DNA of 64,000 nt from Bacteroidales bacterium (GTDB taxonomy: Bacteria; Bacteroidota; Bacteroidia; Bacteroidales; ML635J-15), in NCBI GenBank assembly GCA_017651185.1, contig JAGCDJ010000020.1, positions 82,178-146,177 of the forward strand. Direction: 5' to 3'. Positions 20,801 through 26,900 of the stretch are shown here, piece after piece. Under the pieces are notes generated by a model. It saw nothing but the letters and a program-made list of their open reading frames with translations. It did not search any database and had not been told where the DNA came from. The position numbers were made by a program, and so were the translations under genes. The first letter of the stretch is position 1. Every line of letters starts with the position of its first letter.

Positions 20801-22786
20801 AGAACCTGTCTTCGACTGAACCCGTGGATAATATGTAACACATTTTTTACCATCATTCCACACTCGATTATCTGTAGTTGTCCATTGATTATTTGAACCA
20901 GGTTCGGAGGACAAACAGTTATCGCAATCCTCTCCCTGAATAGTCATACAAGTAATTCTCTCATGAGCATCGCCCTCACAATCTTTTGCATCTTGAAGAT
21001 TAGGAGCATAAGAACGCCCATAACCATGTCCATGATGTCCGCCACCCCAAAGTATCTTGGACTCGTTTCCAACACCTTCGCCATCGTAGATTGTAATGTA
21101 GTCGTATTTCCAGTCGAAATTGAATTCGCCTTCTAGATTCATCACCTGACCTACTCTACCCGGGCGCAGGATTACATAATGTTCGCCCTGTCCTGTTGAA
21201 TAATCGTAATTTTCTCCTCCATCGTCGTAAAGCCATGCATTGCAGGTTGTGTACGTCTCGTTCCTATCGGTATACAACCTCAAGTCTTCGTCGGGACAAT
21301 CGGCATTTACCGCCACCGACCACGAACCAGTCTGCGTAGTGTTGCTGTAGAATACTATTGTCAGCACATTGCCTACGGAACCCACATCACGCGGAGTGCC
21401 ATATCCGAAATAACGGCCAAGCAAAGTAGCGGATGCACCTTCGCCGTCGTAGATTTCCAGAACATCGTTGTCGTCGTCGTGAGGAATTGTGGTAAACGAA
21501 ACTACCATCTGCGCATCAGGGTCTGTACATCTGAACACCTGCCGTGTATACTGGAGGTTGGTATATGTTGTATTTATTGCTCGTGTATCGTTGCAATCAA
21601 GCACAACCTCGTCGAGGTCGTTTGGGCATATTGCATTTATGGTCGCGCCCCATGTTCCGTTATCTGAGCCATTGCTACGGAAAATGAGCGTAAGGGTATT
21701 GCCAGAGGAATAGATTGTTCGCGGCAATGTTGCCCCATAGTATCGCCCATGCGGTGTGCCTGTTGCTAGGTCACCGTCGTAAACATCCACATAGTCGAAG
21801 ATACTGTCTTGGGGCAGTGCAGTAAAGTTCAGCAAAAGTTTAGCATCTGGTTCTGCGCACCTGAATGTCTGGCTGTAGAATTGGTTCTCGGTATATGCAC
21901 CACCAATGGTCTTCTCCTCGTAACCCGTAGCTGACGAACAAAGGAGAGTAATATCCGGCGCACTATTGTCGAAACAGGGTTCGGGCTGGATTGTAGCAGC
22001 CCAAGTGCCGCTGTTTGTGGCATTGGCAGCAAGTCGTATAGTAAGACTGTTGGATGTAGAAGTTATCACCGGAGGCATAGTTGTGCCATGATACGAACCA
22101 ATGACACGTGCATTGCTGCTAGAACCATCGTAAACTATTATGGAATCTTTGTGTACTGTTCCTTCAACATCGTTAGGAAGGTCGGTAAACCTAAGTTCGA
22201 GATGGGAACCGACACTGGTCGTGAAAGTTCTCTCATAAAATGCATCATTGGCATAAGTAGTACCATCAGAGTTTATCTGTGTTCCACCTATGGTCACCTC
22301 CGTCGAACCGCAAGGCAAGTTAATAGCATCGAGCTTGGTAGGACAACCAATAACGGTTATTGTGGCAGACCATCCTGCCGCAGTACGACTGTTGTCTCTA
22401 GTCCACGATTCTATCGTAACAACATTCGATGTAGAAATAAACGGCACTGTTAAATTCGACAAACTTGTCGGTGTAATATTCTGATAAGTTCCAGACATAT
22501 TTGCAGACGAATACAAATGCAGATAACCGTAACTACTGCTATTGTTGTAAAAAGCAACTGAAGAGAAAGTAATCTGAATCTGCGTTCCTACAGGTGACGT
22601 TATCTTATGCACATAATTTCTGTTTCTTACATAGTTGCCATTCTCTCCACCATCATCGAAAAATCTTATGGTTTCGCCGCAGTTAATTTGCGTCGAACCA
22701 TTGCACATATTCAATGTTGACGTCTGTGCCTTTGCTGCCATAAACGAGATGAGCAGCGCCCCGAATAATATTAAAATCTTTTTCAT
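5831..22786 (-). CDS. Giant SprB-like surface adhesin with type B T9SS sorting domain
   Basis: A 5651-residue secreted protein in one open frame. Order, with approximate residues: signal peptide 1-21; several CUB-like domains to about 630; a Cys-containing jellyroll-like region about 694-930; PKD/Ig-like and SprB-type repeats about 930-3030, with a higher-order repeat of about 470 residues; about 16 HYR-type repeats, about 3030-4790; more SprB repeats (SC(Y/F)G...GG(T/E)PPYTYxW...TVTDAxGC) about 4870-5560; and a gliding-motility-type C-terminal sorting domain about 5564-5651 (NVFTPNGDGVND...FNRWGQMLY...GTY). The protein should be exported by T9SS and anchored or released at the cell surface. 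Relatives include Flavobacterium SprB, a motility adhesin; whether this cell glides is unknown. It is monocistronic, with its own terminator. Confidence 0.93.
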   Translation of the reverse strand: MKKILILFGALLISFMAAKAQTSTLNMCNGSTQINCGETIRFFDDGGENGNYVRNRNYVHKITSPVGTQIQITFSSVAFYNNSSSYGYLHLYSSANMSGTYQNITPTSLSNLTVPFISTSNVVTIESWTRDNSRTAAGWSATITVIGCPTKLDAINLPCGSTEVTIGGTQINSDGTTYANDAFYERTFTTSVGSHLELRFTDLPNDVEGTVHKDSIIVYDGSSSNARVIGSYHGTTMPPVITSTSNSLTIRLAANATNSGTWAATIQPEPCFDNSAPDITLLCSSATGYEEKTIGGAYTENQFYSQTFRCAEPDAKLLLNFTALPQDSIFDYVDVYDGDLATGTPHGRYYGATLPRTIYSSGNTLTLIFRSNGSDNGTWGATINAICPNDLDEVVLDCNDTRAINTTYTNLQYTRQVFRCTDPDAQMVVSFTTIPHDDDNDVLEIYDGEGASATLLGRYFGYGTPRDVGSVGNVLTIVFYSNTTQTGSWSVAVNADCPDEDLRLYTDRNETYTTCNAWLYDDGGENYDYSTGQGEHYVILRPGRVGQVMNLEGEFNFDWKYDYITIYDGEGVGNESKILWGGGHHGHGYGRSYAPNLQDAKDCEGDAHERITCMTIQGEDCDNCLSSEPGSNNQWTTTDNRVWNDGKKCVTYYPRVQSKTGSLTIVFHTDDGSSDGYETCDGFKFHVYCSPKPDDCYSTGKVIAFERFEGDNNHFTFHSSGIYATSGLPESKCNYVFQNNGLTQSDNNYGYYTIRRNGCDQWKYFNYIDDHTYPGNIDKGYLFNVDAARQPGIFYQDTIPLDCDGVDKLLVSFWVANTNNQYYCEGTPPDYTDGNYPNLTVGFYTDNNNSIGELLASTTTGPVPPMTMHGCVSDANEWHYYQLELPTVPLGTRKLWYRITNNSPTNQGNDFVLDDIEVRACLPASSLTRIDGGNEIFSSVNVCAGQQLQLQANIDEGTMSRYETPYYLWLRGMNSDLNNPNSEIIWDTVVWEGGSGYIIHGNDSLLIAETNVDDIEYGDSDDEYENYSSINITEIPSSTAPTYTHYYYRIIVAGSITGLRSDYCFSMSDPYEITVTRIPEITFGGTNAICEGGVIDLEITPTSPTPGTWSIHSENGNVEPPFTATITGDDENGYHVTGAVHDEIVIRYTTSEVNGGCYNEKRIPIYPLPNITITPPITTICEGGEITLHPRSNQESSFAWVGGGPSCSAESWAADTTCADWTVEPTVPTTYTLNVTTPHEIPASSGSGTEILNCYSSASKLVTVLPMPSDITVSGEPAGPVCPGTELTFTPSATGVGTITYSWDGINYYTSSETGSTLTVSPLTTTTYTLYIMDTRTVEGITYNCPATYDVVVNVYEAPHVDVVVPVVDVLCHGDNTGSFTLLASGGTPYGDGSTANPYYYEFSLDGGAHYVVPPDADKTRFSFENLVAGTYAAIIRDAHQCIDTIAGGVTIAEPPTHVEAEITSANTTPTCLNQSVGAATVTAWNGTPAATAPYYTYAWNTTDDAWTVDSTRNTIANLPANTYRVTVTDANNCTATATVEITPRDVPVYTIDDNGLTKCQTSTSTELTVTLDANNPADVASYSWSASPSEHSGMPGVTNTASITVEPDATGTTPYTVTYTVTITAENECVVSSDVVLTVNPEVTLELTSGDKDQTLCFEKTLTPIVFTYGGGASGATFTWTSTPAPAATCLAYNINTTSKTVTITEGAAPVAGTYTYRVVTTGALDPCTNPYYEGTIIIHPELTVGVTADHHSCVTGNIGEATATPNGGTAYEDAEHNPYYIYAWNNSRNTATIDGLAGGTYTVTVTDANTCTATNSIVIVANTNPTISVTHTDVLCNGGNTGTITVEVTNPSESDPYGDGSLAHPYYYDFSKDGGSSYEHSSGNDYEQHTFSGITTEGNTTLTYNIYVRDGNDCTVSTTVDVSQPPLLTVAINPTDVIPTCTDQSVGSAIATPRDGTPAATAPYYTYAWNTTDDAWTVDSTRNTIANLPANTYRVTVTDANYCTATASVEITEREVPSINVSTTADAVCLSASTSTLNIMNSNTLAIASHSWSVAPTTGAGLPADITTESLTVEPTGVDPYETPVTYTYTDVVTADNGCVVSGDVVLTVNPTVILTHDSGDLDQTLCFEKTLTPIVFTYGGGASGATFTWTSTPAPAATCLAYNINTTSKTVTITEGASPVAGTYTYRVETTGAIDPCSDPYFEGTIIIHPELTVGVTADHESCVTGNIGVATATPNGGTAYEDAEHNPYYIYAWNNSRNTATISELAGGTYIVTVSDANNCTATNSIDIVANANPTISVVPTNVLCNGTNTGEIEVSVTSGTPYGDGSTLHPYYYEFSKDGGSSTSHAAGTDYSVHTFTNLYANTYNIYVRDGNDCTVTEPVEITQPSQLHITAEITSANTTPTCTDQSVGMAVVTPHDGVTYAAPAEPYTYAWNTSTNAWGTDSTRVQIENLPIGTYNVTVTDANGCEATSSVVISAREVPSINVSTTADEVCLSASTSTLNIMNSNTLEIASHSWSVAPATGAGLPADITTESLTVEPTGVDPYETPITYTYTDVVTAENGCVVSGDVILTVNPTLFLTGTADTTQNVCFYTAITPINISYSGGATGATFAWEGTAPAAGMFTITSGNPVTITETTDLTKVVAGTYRYSVTAEGALTPCETPVITGTITVYPELTVDITANHQSCVTGNIGMATAVPDGGVADYEYAWNTSTNSWSTDSTRVQIENLLGGTYNVTVTDSKNCTATNSVSITANPNPVVSIGDVETLCPTLGSFDEVTASITTETTPNYTYTWTNDGDFEVTTANPISNTTATSVTATVAVPNAGCSQTYTLQLQVEDANNCLSNIATKDITVADVTTPTIVANVSDYPATPVSGCKYQVPDLSGQVTVDDGCTTATLSITQNLAAGTQITATQGVIVTVTDGCSHSNQVEIPVIVPDALTVASISTPTNNACPYASGSNYEFGSTVTGATLPYTYTWAGATAVTGSTDQATITSDGRCHEYDITLTVTDNYGCEATNSITFSTVDTEQPTISCPTNIEVNTDLHADDAAVTVPLPTGMSDNCAIDYYTNDYTNDVNASATYPVGITTVEYTIFDMCGNDNSCTFTITVIDDEEPCIGCDSTNVDPFDPTQGISCESITSNTGNVTVNTDLHENTYTHDNNDWNVTASDNVHVVSITYDVSGNPNTTLTAPNTTLNGQVFGLGETTVTWYVSDGVHVVECSFVVNVEDHEDPCIGCDPDPNTPENEGISCVSFAGTSLALSYSTDRDQSTYTHHGTDWDVTATDNVHVASITYDVTGNANTTLTTPNTTLDGQVFGLGTTTVTWTVYDDAGNSDECTFTVTVTDDQPPCIGCDPTDPDPMNPDNGISCSTLESQTRDCSEGLEYYIHHNNETQPTDPNDPTNTPNWTANWNITVNDNTGTDGLVIYYTVSGSTTVVNDPVDDLEGQIFNIGLTTVTWTVIDRFGNDTTCVFHVSVADHEAPSVNCDEIANNAQRTLSEHTSEHLSYYHHNDYSWDVTATDNVAVMSLTYELENVDCAIPSVLVEPNTTLNGQNFNIGTTRVIWTAIDYSNNITVCDFFVTITDDEDPCIGCDDPNNPTYEGISCDDITMGTGDVTVNTYPAGENTYTHSGTGWDINATDNVGVVRQEYVLREGTTYTTIGTGLNSLSGVTFPLGVTTVVWFVYDAAGNADSCSFTVTVIDDEDPCIGCDDPNDPTYDGISCNDITMGTGDVTVNTAAGTNTYTHSGPGWDINATDNVGVVRQEYILREGNTYNTIGSGLNSLSGVTFQLGVTTVVWIVYDAAGNADSCSFTVTVIDDENPCIGCDDPNDPTYDGISCNDITMGTGDVTVNTAVGTNTYTHSGTGWDINATDNVGVVRYAYELRAGTSYTAIGNGENSLDGVTFPLDVTTVVWFVYDAAGNADSCSFTVTVIDDEDPCIGCDDPNDPTYEGISCADITMNTGSVTVTTNQGVNTYTHGDSSWDITATDNVGVVRYEYELRRGATNVVIARGSDSLEGAIFPLGETTVVWFVYDAAGNADSCSFMVTVIDTEDPIIGGGDTPSCDDVTLNTGNVTVNTDTGANTYTHSGTDWDIDATDNVGVVRREYELREGNTYTVIGGGSNTLNGVTFPLGVTTVVWFVYDDANNADSCSFTVTVVDDEDPCIGCDDPNDPTYEGISCDDITMGTGNVTVSTEPGANNYVHRTTDWDINATDNVGVVSIEYELRRGNTVLSRGVNSLVGANFQLGETTVVWFVYDAAGNADSCSFVVTVVDNEDPCIGCDDPNTPAVDGIDCDDITLNTGNVTVDTDPGTNTYTHHGSGWNITATDNVGVISTVYELRRGTTYTVIGNGENTLDGVTFPLGVTTVVWFVYDAANNADSCSFTVTVVDNEDPVIGTDPDPNDPTVNGISCESIVEAMGGTAGVSGNGGTFNVETTINESYYEHDNAIDGNWDITASDNVGVDSIMCRLYLNGEFVAPTDSTTLDGQHFAIGTTQVVWRVVDVSGNESTCDFYVVVADHQPPCIGCDSTSIDPYTPIDPDNPGGHNGRSCESIVAAAGSQLPSTVEVGTTEPYDYYTHVTNNWDITASDNVGIPDGGIYCNLYDSHGNLIATHLPTLDGRNFEIGTTTVMWVVVDDAGNSDSCSFVVYVRDDDPPCIGCDPNDPDDPFDPTSTSGVSCASITSGDGTVNVPAGSGLTYYQHNDDSWDVSANDNSGIASIVYSVSGATTVVNGLPTTLNGQRFYVGTTLVTWVATDLYGLTDTCTFYVYVYDDEQPEISCPDGITGISCIGDVPPAYQSYEEFAAAGGSAADANGIDESSFMLVSQESDGNTCPEVITRTYRIADVAGNMRECTQTITVNDEISPVISGPAPTLNVGQGQGCSYAVPDFTELVRSMSSDNCTSVADLVITQSPLAGTATMITENTTVRITVTDACGRSSYIDGTAIVPSPLSHTVSFTEIMCAGQSSTVTIEAVGGTAPYHGVGQIVEYAGQHNYIVSDANGCTSNVEIVITEPLPLRAIIPATSVQHVDCYGETTGEASVSVDGGTPEYTYEWSDLNHSTTQSISNLAAGRYVVTVTDAHGCISTSAVVINGQSIPLTAAVGNSNITNVSCFGTSTGSATAVVSGGTPEYNYSWNTTPVQNVQTAVNVPAGTYVVVVTDAHGCTTSASATIAQPPLLEVSSNASDATCGGLGGNVTANVSGGTGTPSYSWVTSSGLTYSSARLSNVAPSTYYLTVTDYNGCTATSMATVGVHGSISARIEVVSLPGCGTNVTSGRLQAVAVSGISPFTYIWNNGTTDAIASNLQAGSYNVTLTDYWGCTANASASIEQLNDLEITVSGTNVSCYGYNDATAMVVALRGEPPYTYEWNNGDQSAMLQNIFAGNYTVTVTDANMCTRTESLELTQPEQLMLVSNVKSISCYGKTDGSIALTAEGGISPYTFNVTMNENTFNGNYMTNLPAGTYVMEVTDASGCMSSNTIQIIEPEEFVSTYNVTMPSCNGNNDGMIEISARGGTAPYMYGWDSYYSDVPVLTGLRQGQYTISVVDANKCAYQVASLMLTDMAGDCIKIPNVFTPNGDGVNDTWIIENIEMFPQATVYVFNRWGQMLYKGTGNDEPWDGSYRGHHVPAGTYLYIVDLYQKTEAYKGTVTVIY
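8400..13700 (-). repeat. HYR repeat array inside the giant gene
   Basis: About 16 HYR-like units recognised by T(T/R)V(V/T)W.V.D..GN.(D)SCSF.VTV. Units near 10.9-12.0 kb repeat every 348-351 bases (for example the GATGCACGG/AATGCATGG marker at 10961, 11309, 11657 and 12008) and are almost identical in DNA, pointing to recent duplication or gene conversion. Outer units are more diverged. Confidence 0.9.
14500..18420 (-). repeat. Higher-order repeat of about 1.4 kb inside the giant gene
   Basis: Blocks of several PKD/SprB modules recur with a period near 1.40-1.41 kb. A stretch near 16020-16090 recurs almost unchanged near 17435-17505, one near 15186 recurs near 16584, and one near 16775-16910 recurs near 18181-18320. 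The unit is about 466-471 codons, present in two to three partial copies. Confidence 0.85.
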
Positions 22787-22812
22787 ATCCCTACACTCAT
22801 TAAATTCGACAT
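22783..22812 (-). CDS. Candidate 9-residue leader peptide overlapping the giant gene start
   Basis: ATG at 22812 reads MSNLMSVGI and ends in TGA, which overlaps the giant gene ATG (22786) in an ATGA arrangement typical of translational coupling. Eight bases upstream of its ATG lies GAGGAGG, a strong Shine-Dalgarno match (about 22821-22827), rare in Bacteroidota. The strong initiation site therefore serves the mini-ORF, not the adhesin directly. Whether the peptide is made is untested; an alternative is that the site belongs only to a structured leader. Confidence 0.45.
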   Translation of the reverse strand: MSNLMSVGI

Positions 22813-22910
22813 TAGGTTAACCTCCTCAACGGAAGGGGTGGCAAACCTGCCCGAAAGTCCGCGTACATACTGGTTCAAACCGCCGCCCCACGCTGGCGAT
22901 TTTACAGTTA
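22813..22910 (-). promoter_or_regulatory. GC-rich, probably structured 5' leader of the giant adhesin gene
   Basis: A GC-rich island of about 90 bases in otherwise very AT-rich flanks, directly upstream of the mini-ORF. On the minus strand GGGGCGGC (22889-22882) can pair with GCCACCCC (22842-22835), with one mismatch, enclosing 39 bases. GGCA-GGTT-TGCC can form an alternative hairpin that competes for the GCC. A 10-base palindrome AGGTTAACCT overlaps the Shine-Dalgarno. This could be a cis-acting RNA; I cannot match it to a known riboswitch class. Confidence 0.5.
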
Positions 22911-23208
22911 CAATCCTTATTATCAATATATTGTTAAACATAGTTTTCCTAATTTTACTGTTTGCAAAATAATAACTTTTATTTAAGTTACCTAATTTTT
23001 CAAAAAGTTTTTTACCATAAAAATGATTTATTGGACGAATAACAATATTTTCATTGCAAAATACGCGCCAAAACGTACAAAATACAGAATAATTTTGGAA
23101 ACGTTAACAAATAGGATTTACTATGCCATTTGTGGAGGGTTCTCGCGTAGCGAGCGCCTTTCTGTTTGAGTATCGCGAGAACGCCAATTCGTACTTACCC
23201 CCACTTAG
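22911..23208. other. AT-rich intergenic region between the adhesin leader and tmRNA
   Basis: Contains no convincing gene. An inverted repeat GTTCTCGCG (23139-23147) / CGCGAGAAC (23174-23182) lies just past the tmRNA 3' end and could help end its transcription, although no T-run follows. A loose -7-like TATTATTTTG lies on the minus strand near 22963-22972 and may be the adhesin promoter, with poor consensus fit. Confidence 0.4.
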
Positions 23209-23607
23209 TGGAGCAGCCGGGAATCGAACCCGGGTCCAAACAAGAAACGAGGGTGCTTTCTACATGCTTATTCTGCCTTTGGTTGTCGGGACAAGCACGG
23301 GGACAAACGCCCAAACCTATCCTTATCTCCTAAAATCTCGCCGCCTCACAGGAGAATAGAAGCGACCAGTCCAGTATTTCTTGCCACCGCTTTACCGAAA
23401 CGGAACCGGACCGTCCAATCGAGCGATGTTTCGTTCCAACACCTTGTGCCGGAATTAAGCCAACCTACTAAATCTTCGGTTAGGCAGCGAAAGCATAATT
23501 ATTTTCTGCGCCAATTATTGGTCTGCAAGACATTTTAACGGGATAACCTGCATTGCCCGGCATGCTTACACGATCATTTACCTTGCTGTCAAAACCACGT
23601 CTGCCCC
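23209..23607 (-). ncRNA. ssrA: tmRNA (SsrA)
   Basis: Trans-translation RNA that rescues stalled ribosomes and tags the nascent protein. The tRNA-like ends pair: 5' GGGGCAG (from 23607) with 3' CTGCTCC, discriminator A at 23209. The T-arm reads GGGTTCGATTCCC. The tag frame GCA-GAA-AAT-AAT-TAT-GCT-TTC-GCT-GCC-TAA encodes AENNYAFAA (near 23490), close to the ENNYALAA-type tags of Bacteroidales. The resume codon could instead be the preceding GGC. CCA is not encoded. Length is 399 nt before processing. Confidence 0.95.
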
Positions 23608-23625
23608 GTAAATGAATCGGAAATG

Positions 23626-23633
23626 CAAAAGTA
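23626..23633 (-). promoter_or_regulatory. -7 element for tmRNA
   Basis: TACTTTTG on the minus strand, 18 bases before the mature tmRNA 5' end, which leaves a short precursor leader. Confidence 0.65.
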
Positions 23634-23934
23634 CGGAAAATTTTAACACGATTTGCAGCGAAATGCTGACTGCAGGAATATTATATGAAATTAAAAAATT
23701 AAGATATTTGAAAATTCGAAAATTCGACGATTTGAAGATTCGATAATTTAAAGATTTAAGGATTCTAAAAATTGTTTATGATTGCTAGCGCGAGCTAAAG
23801 GTTGTTTGAAATTGTTTGAGAGAGTTTATAGTTGTTCGAAGATTTGAAGATTTTAGAATTTAAAGACTTAAGAATTCAATTGAGGGTCGTCGTTGCTCGC
23901 AACGACGACACAACTGTTCATTGTTAATTATTAA
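23634..23934. other. AT-rich intergenic region with degenerate short repeats and a perfect hairpin
   Basis: No gene. It holds many variants of GATTTGAAGATTCGATAATTT-like words between about 23700 and 23880. A perfect 10-bp inverted repeat GTCGTCGTTG (23886-23895) / CAACGACGAC (23900-23909) with a 4-base loop lies just after the protease stop codon and may act as its transcript end, although no T-run follows it. Confidence 0.55.
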
Positions 23935-26900
23935 TTATTCTATCACCAACTTGCCCATCTGCCTTCCCCTAGTGCAATCAACGACAACCACATATACACC
24001 TGCAGGCAAAGCATCGATAGACAATGAGAACTCATCGGAGTCAACATGCTTTGACACAACCACTTTGCCAAGCATATTATATAAGGAGATGCCAGTCATC
24101 CCACTGCAAACAACATCCACCCTATCCGACGCCGGATTTGGATACATATCAAACGCAGGCGCTACAGCAGATGCTACACCTGTAACACAAACTTCTCCTG
24201 TACTCTCCTCATCACCTTCACAATGGGCGACAACAGAGAAGCAATCATCCCCATCGTACCCATCCGGATCTAGTTCGTATGTATTTCCAGTTAGTTCTGC
24301 AAGCAATTCATCGTTTTTATACAAACTGTAACTTTCTGCATTTCCAGTCCATGTCAGATATGGATGCTCTAAATCGGTATTTACGAAAGAAACATGCGGA
24401 ATTTCGCATCCACTGACTTCAATCTTAACATCGTCAAGACCTATTCCAAAACCATAATTCAGGTCGGCAAAGAAAGCAATATAATAGTTTCGTGACAAGT
24501 TCGGAAGGTCAATGCTTTCTGCCGTCCACGACTCGTATGCATTATCGTACTGGACAAGCAACTGCCATTCGCCGGCATCGGAATTTCTGTAATACACCGA
24601 CAAAACATCATTATCGCCATCCCATTCCTTCTGCACATGACGGAACGACAAGGTAGCAGACAATCCTTCGGCAAAGGCAAATTTAGACGACACCAGCATA
24701 TTAGACATATCATCCCACGAATAATTCTTTATAAAAACAAACATATTGCCGTTCTGTGAAATATAATCGTAAGGATCTGAAGTAACCACATTCCATTGTT
24801 CGGCAGTCTCGAAGTTTGGAACCTGCGACCAGCACTCGGGTATCTCACCGCTTGCAAAGTCCTCAATATACGGAAACTCGCGAATAGCAACATTACAAGG
24901 TGCAAAAACTATATAGCAAGTGTCGGCAACCGACGAATTAGCAGTACGAATAGAAACCAACACTGCTAACATCTCACCATCATGCACAGTTGCATCGGCA
25001 CGCATCGGAAACTGCCGAGAAACTATCGAATCACGACTAATATAGCCGTAAATATGCCTAAAATCTCCTCCATCAAAATGCAGACGCTCATCAAGGCTTG
25101 TAAGCACGACCTCTGTATTTTCGGCAAGCGAGCCTACATTGGTAACAGATACCTCAAGGGCAAAACTTTCGCCAGGCATAGCATCGCCAACAACAGAATA
25201 ACTATACATCTGCATCAACGACCTTATTACGCGGACATCAAAAGAAGAAGTATATGTAGCATTGCTTACGGTATCGGCAACAGAAAGAGTAAAATTGAGC
25301 GTATAGCCGTCTTCAATGGACAACGAAGGCAAAAACTCGAATAAATAGTCCATCTCGACAGTCTCGCCAGTCACAATAGGCGAACACGAAGCAGAATTGT
25401 TGAGTATTTCTACATTCGGGTCGGCACAACTCAAAGTCATCGGCAGCCATGCTTCCGAATCGCGCAGTCCAACATTCTTCAACTGCAAAGTGAACGAATA
25501 ACCAGCACCCATCATATCTTCGAGAGCATACGGAACCTCGTCAGGCGAATATCCCACAAGCGAAATATACGCACCTTCGGGCGCAACCACAGGAACATTC
25601 TCGATGTGCGGAATGCGTTGCTGACGTGTCACAACAAGCAGGACATTGTCGGATGTTGCTGCAGAAACAAGAGGAACACTTACCGAACCACTAATACCGA
25701 CAAGTGCCGTTCCCAATATTGTATTACCATCGGTAACAGCAACATACGAACCTGGATCGGCCGAAACCATAAATGAACCGCTACCATTAACAATGTTGGC
25801 ATCGTGGGAAACTGCATTGGCAGTCGGAACAGAATTATAAGGCATCACCGAACCATCGCCAAGCACATTGTATGCCTCCCAGTAGTATTTTGCCATACTC
25901 TCGGACGCATCTGTCACAGCAAGATTGCCAACATACATTATAGACGAAACGGTGTTGAACATATCGTCGTTAAACATCATATCGAAAGCACCAGTCGTAG
26001 TTTCCGACAACTGCGGTGTCTGCTCGAACACGCTCGTCGCGCCCAACGCCCAATAATAGTCCTCGTACCAATATGTAACAGGAGACGAACCTATGTATGC
26101 ATAAGCACCTTTCTTCCCTGCACGAATCATCTTCTCGCCATAGCATGGAACCGAATAGCCGAACTTTCCACTGAGGCAGCAGTTGCCGATTGCAAGGAAA
26201 TATTTGTCGGTATTCGAAAGTCCGTCCACATCATCGTTTGTAAAATGAGGACCACACCACTCGGTCTCGCCACCATGAGCGGTGTAATGCGCATAGCCAA
26301 CTCCAGTGCTGAGATTGTTGTAACAACCATCGTACGTGTCGAGGTAGGCGTAAACATTATTATATCCGTGTGCAGCATTGAAATAGTTCTGCACGGCATA
26401 ATTTATCGTCGGCTGGCCGATATACGGATTAAATGTGTCGTCGGAACCAGCAATGAGCATAGCATTGCCAAGATACGACGGGTCTGGCATGGTGTATTTT
26501 TCGTATAGGATAGTCTTGCCCACCACGACCGAAAGTTCGCTTGGATTTTCCACCGACATACGGCTGCAATACATTTCGGGGATATAGTCGCCATCAACCG
26601 AAGCATAATACAAGTCGGTCTGCTCTTCGCTCTCGTCGCCAACAGCACTTGCCGGAATACGGTCGACATCGCCAACGAGCACTAAAAACACAGGAGCATT
26701 GCCGTCCTCAACACCTTGCGAATAACGCGAATGCACCCAACTGCGAATATTTTCAGCCGAAGCACTTGCGCCATTTACATAGTTGATATCCATGTAAAAG
26801 CCCTTCTGCGTCTTCCATTCAATCCACGGTTGCAACTGCGACTCAAAATCCTCGTGCGCAACCACTAGCATCTTCACTGGCGAGTGGAATAGGTCGGCAT

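Noticed and set aside
22813..22910. Known riboswitch (c-di-GMP, TPP or cobalamin) before the giant gene
   Set aside because: The conserved cores of these classes are not present in the order required; only generic stems can be drawn.
23139..23182. Inverted repeat after tmRNA as a phage or island attachment site
   Set aside because: tmRNA genes often host integrations, but no integrase, duplicated 3' end or island genes occur here; the repeat is better seen as a local structure.
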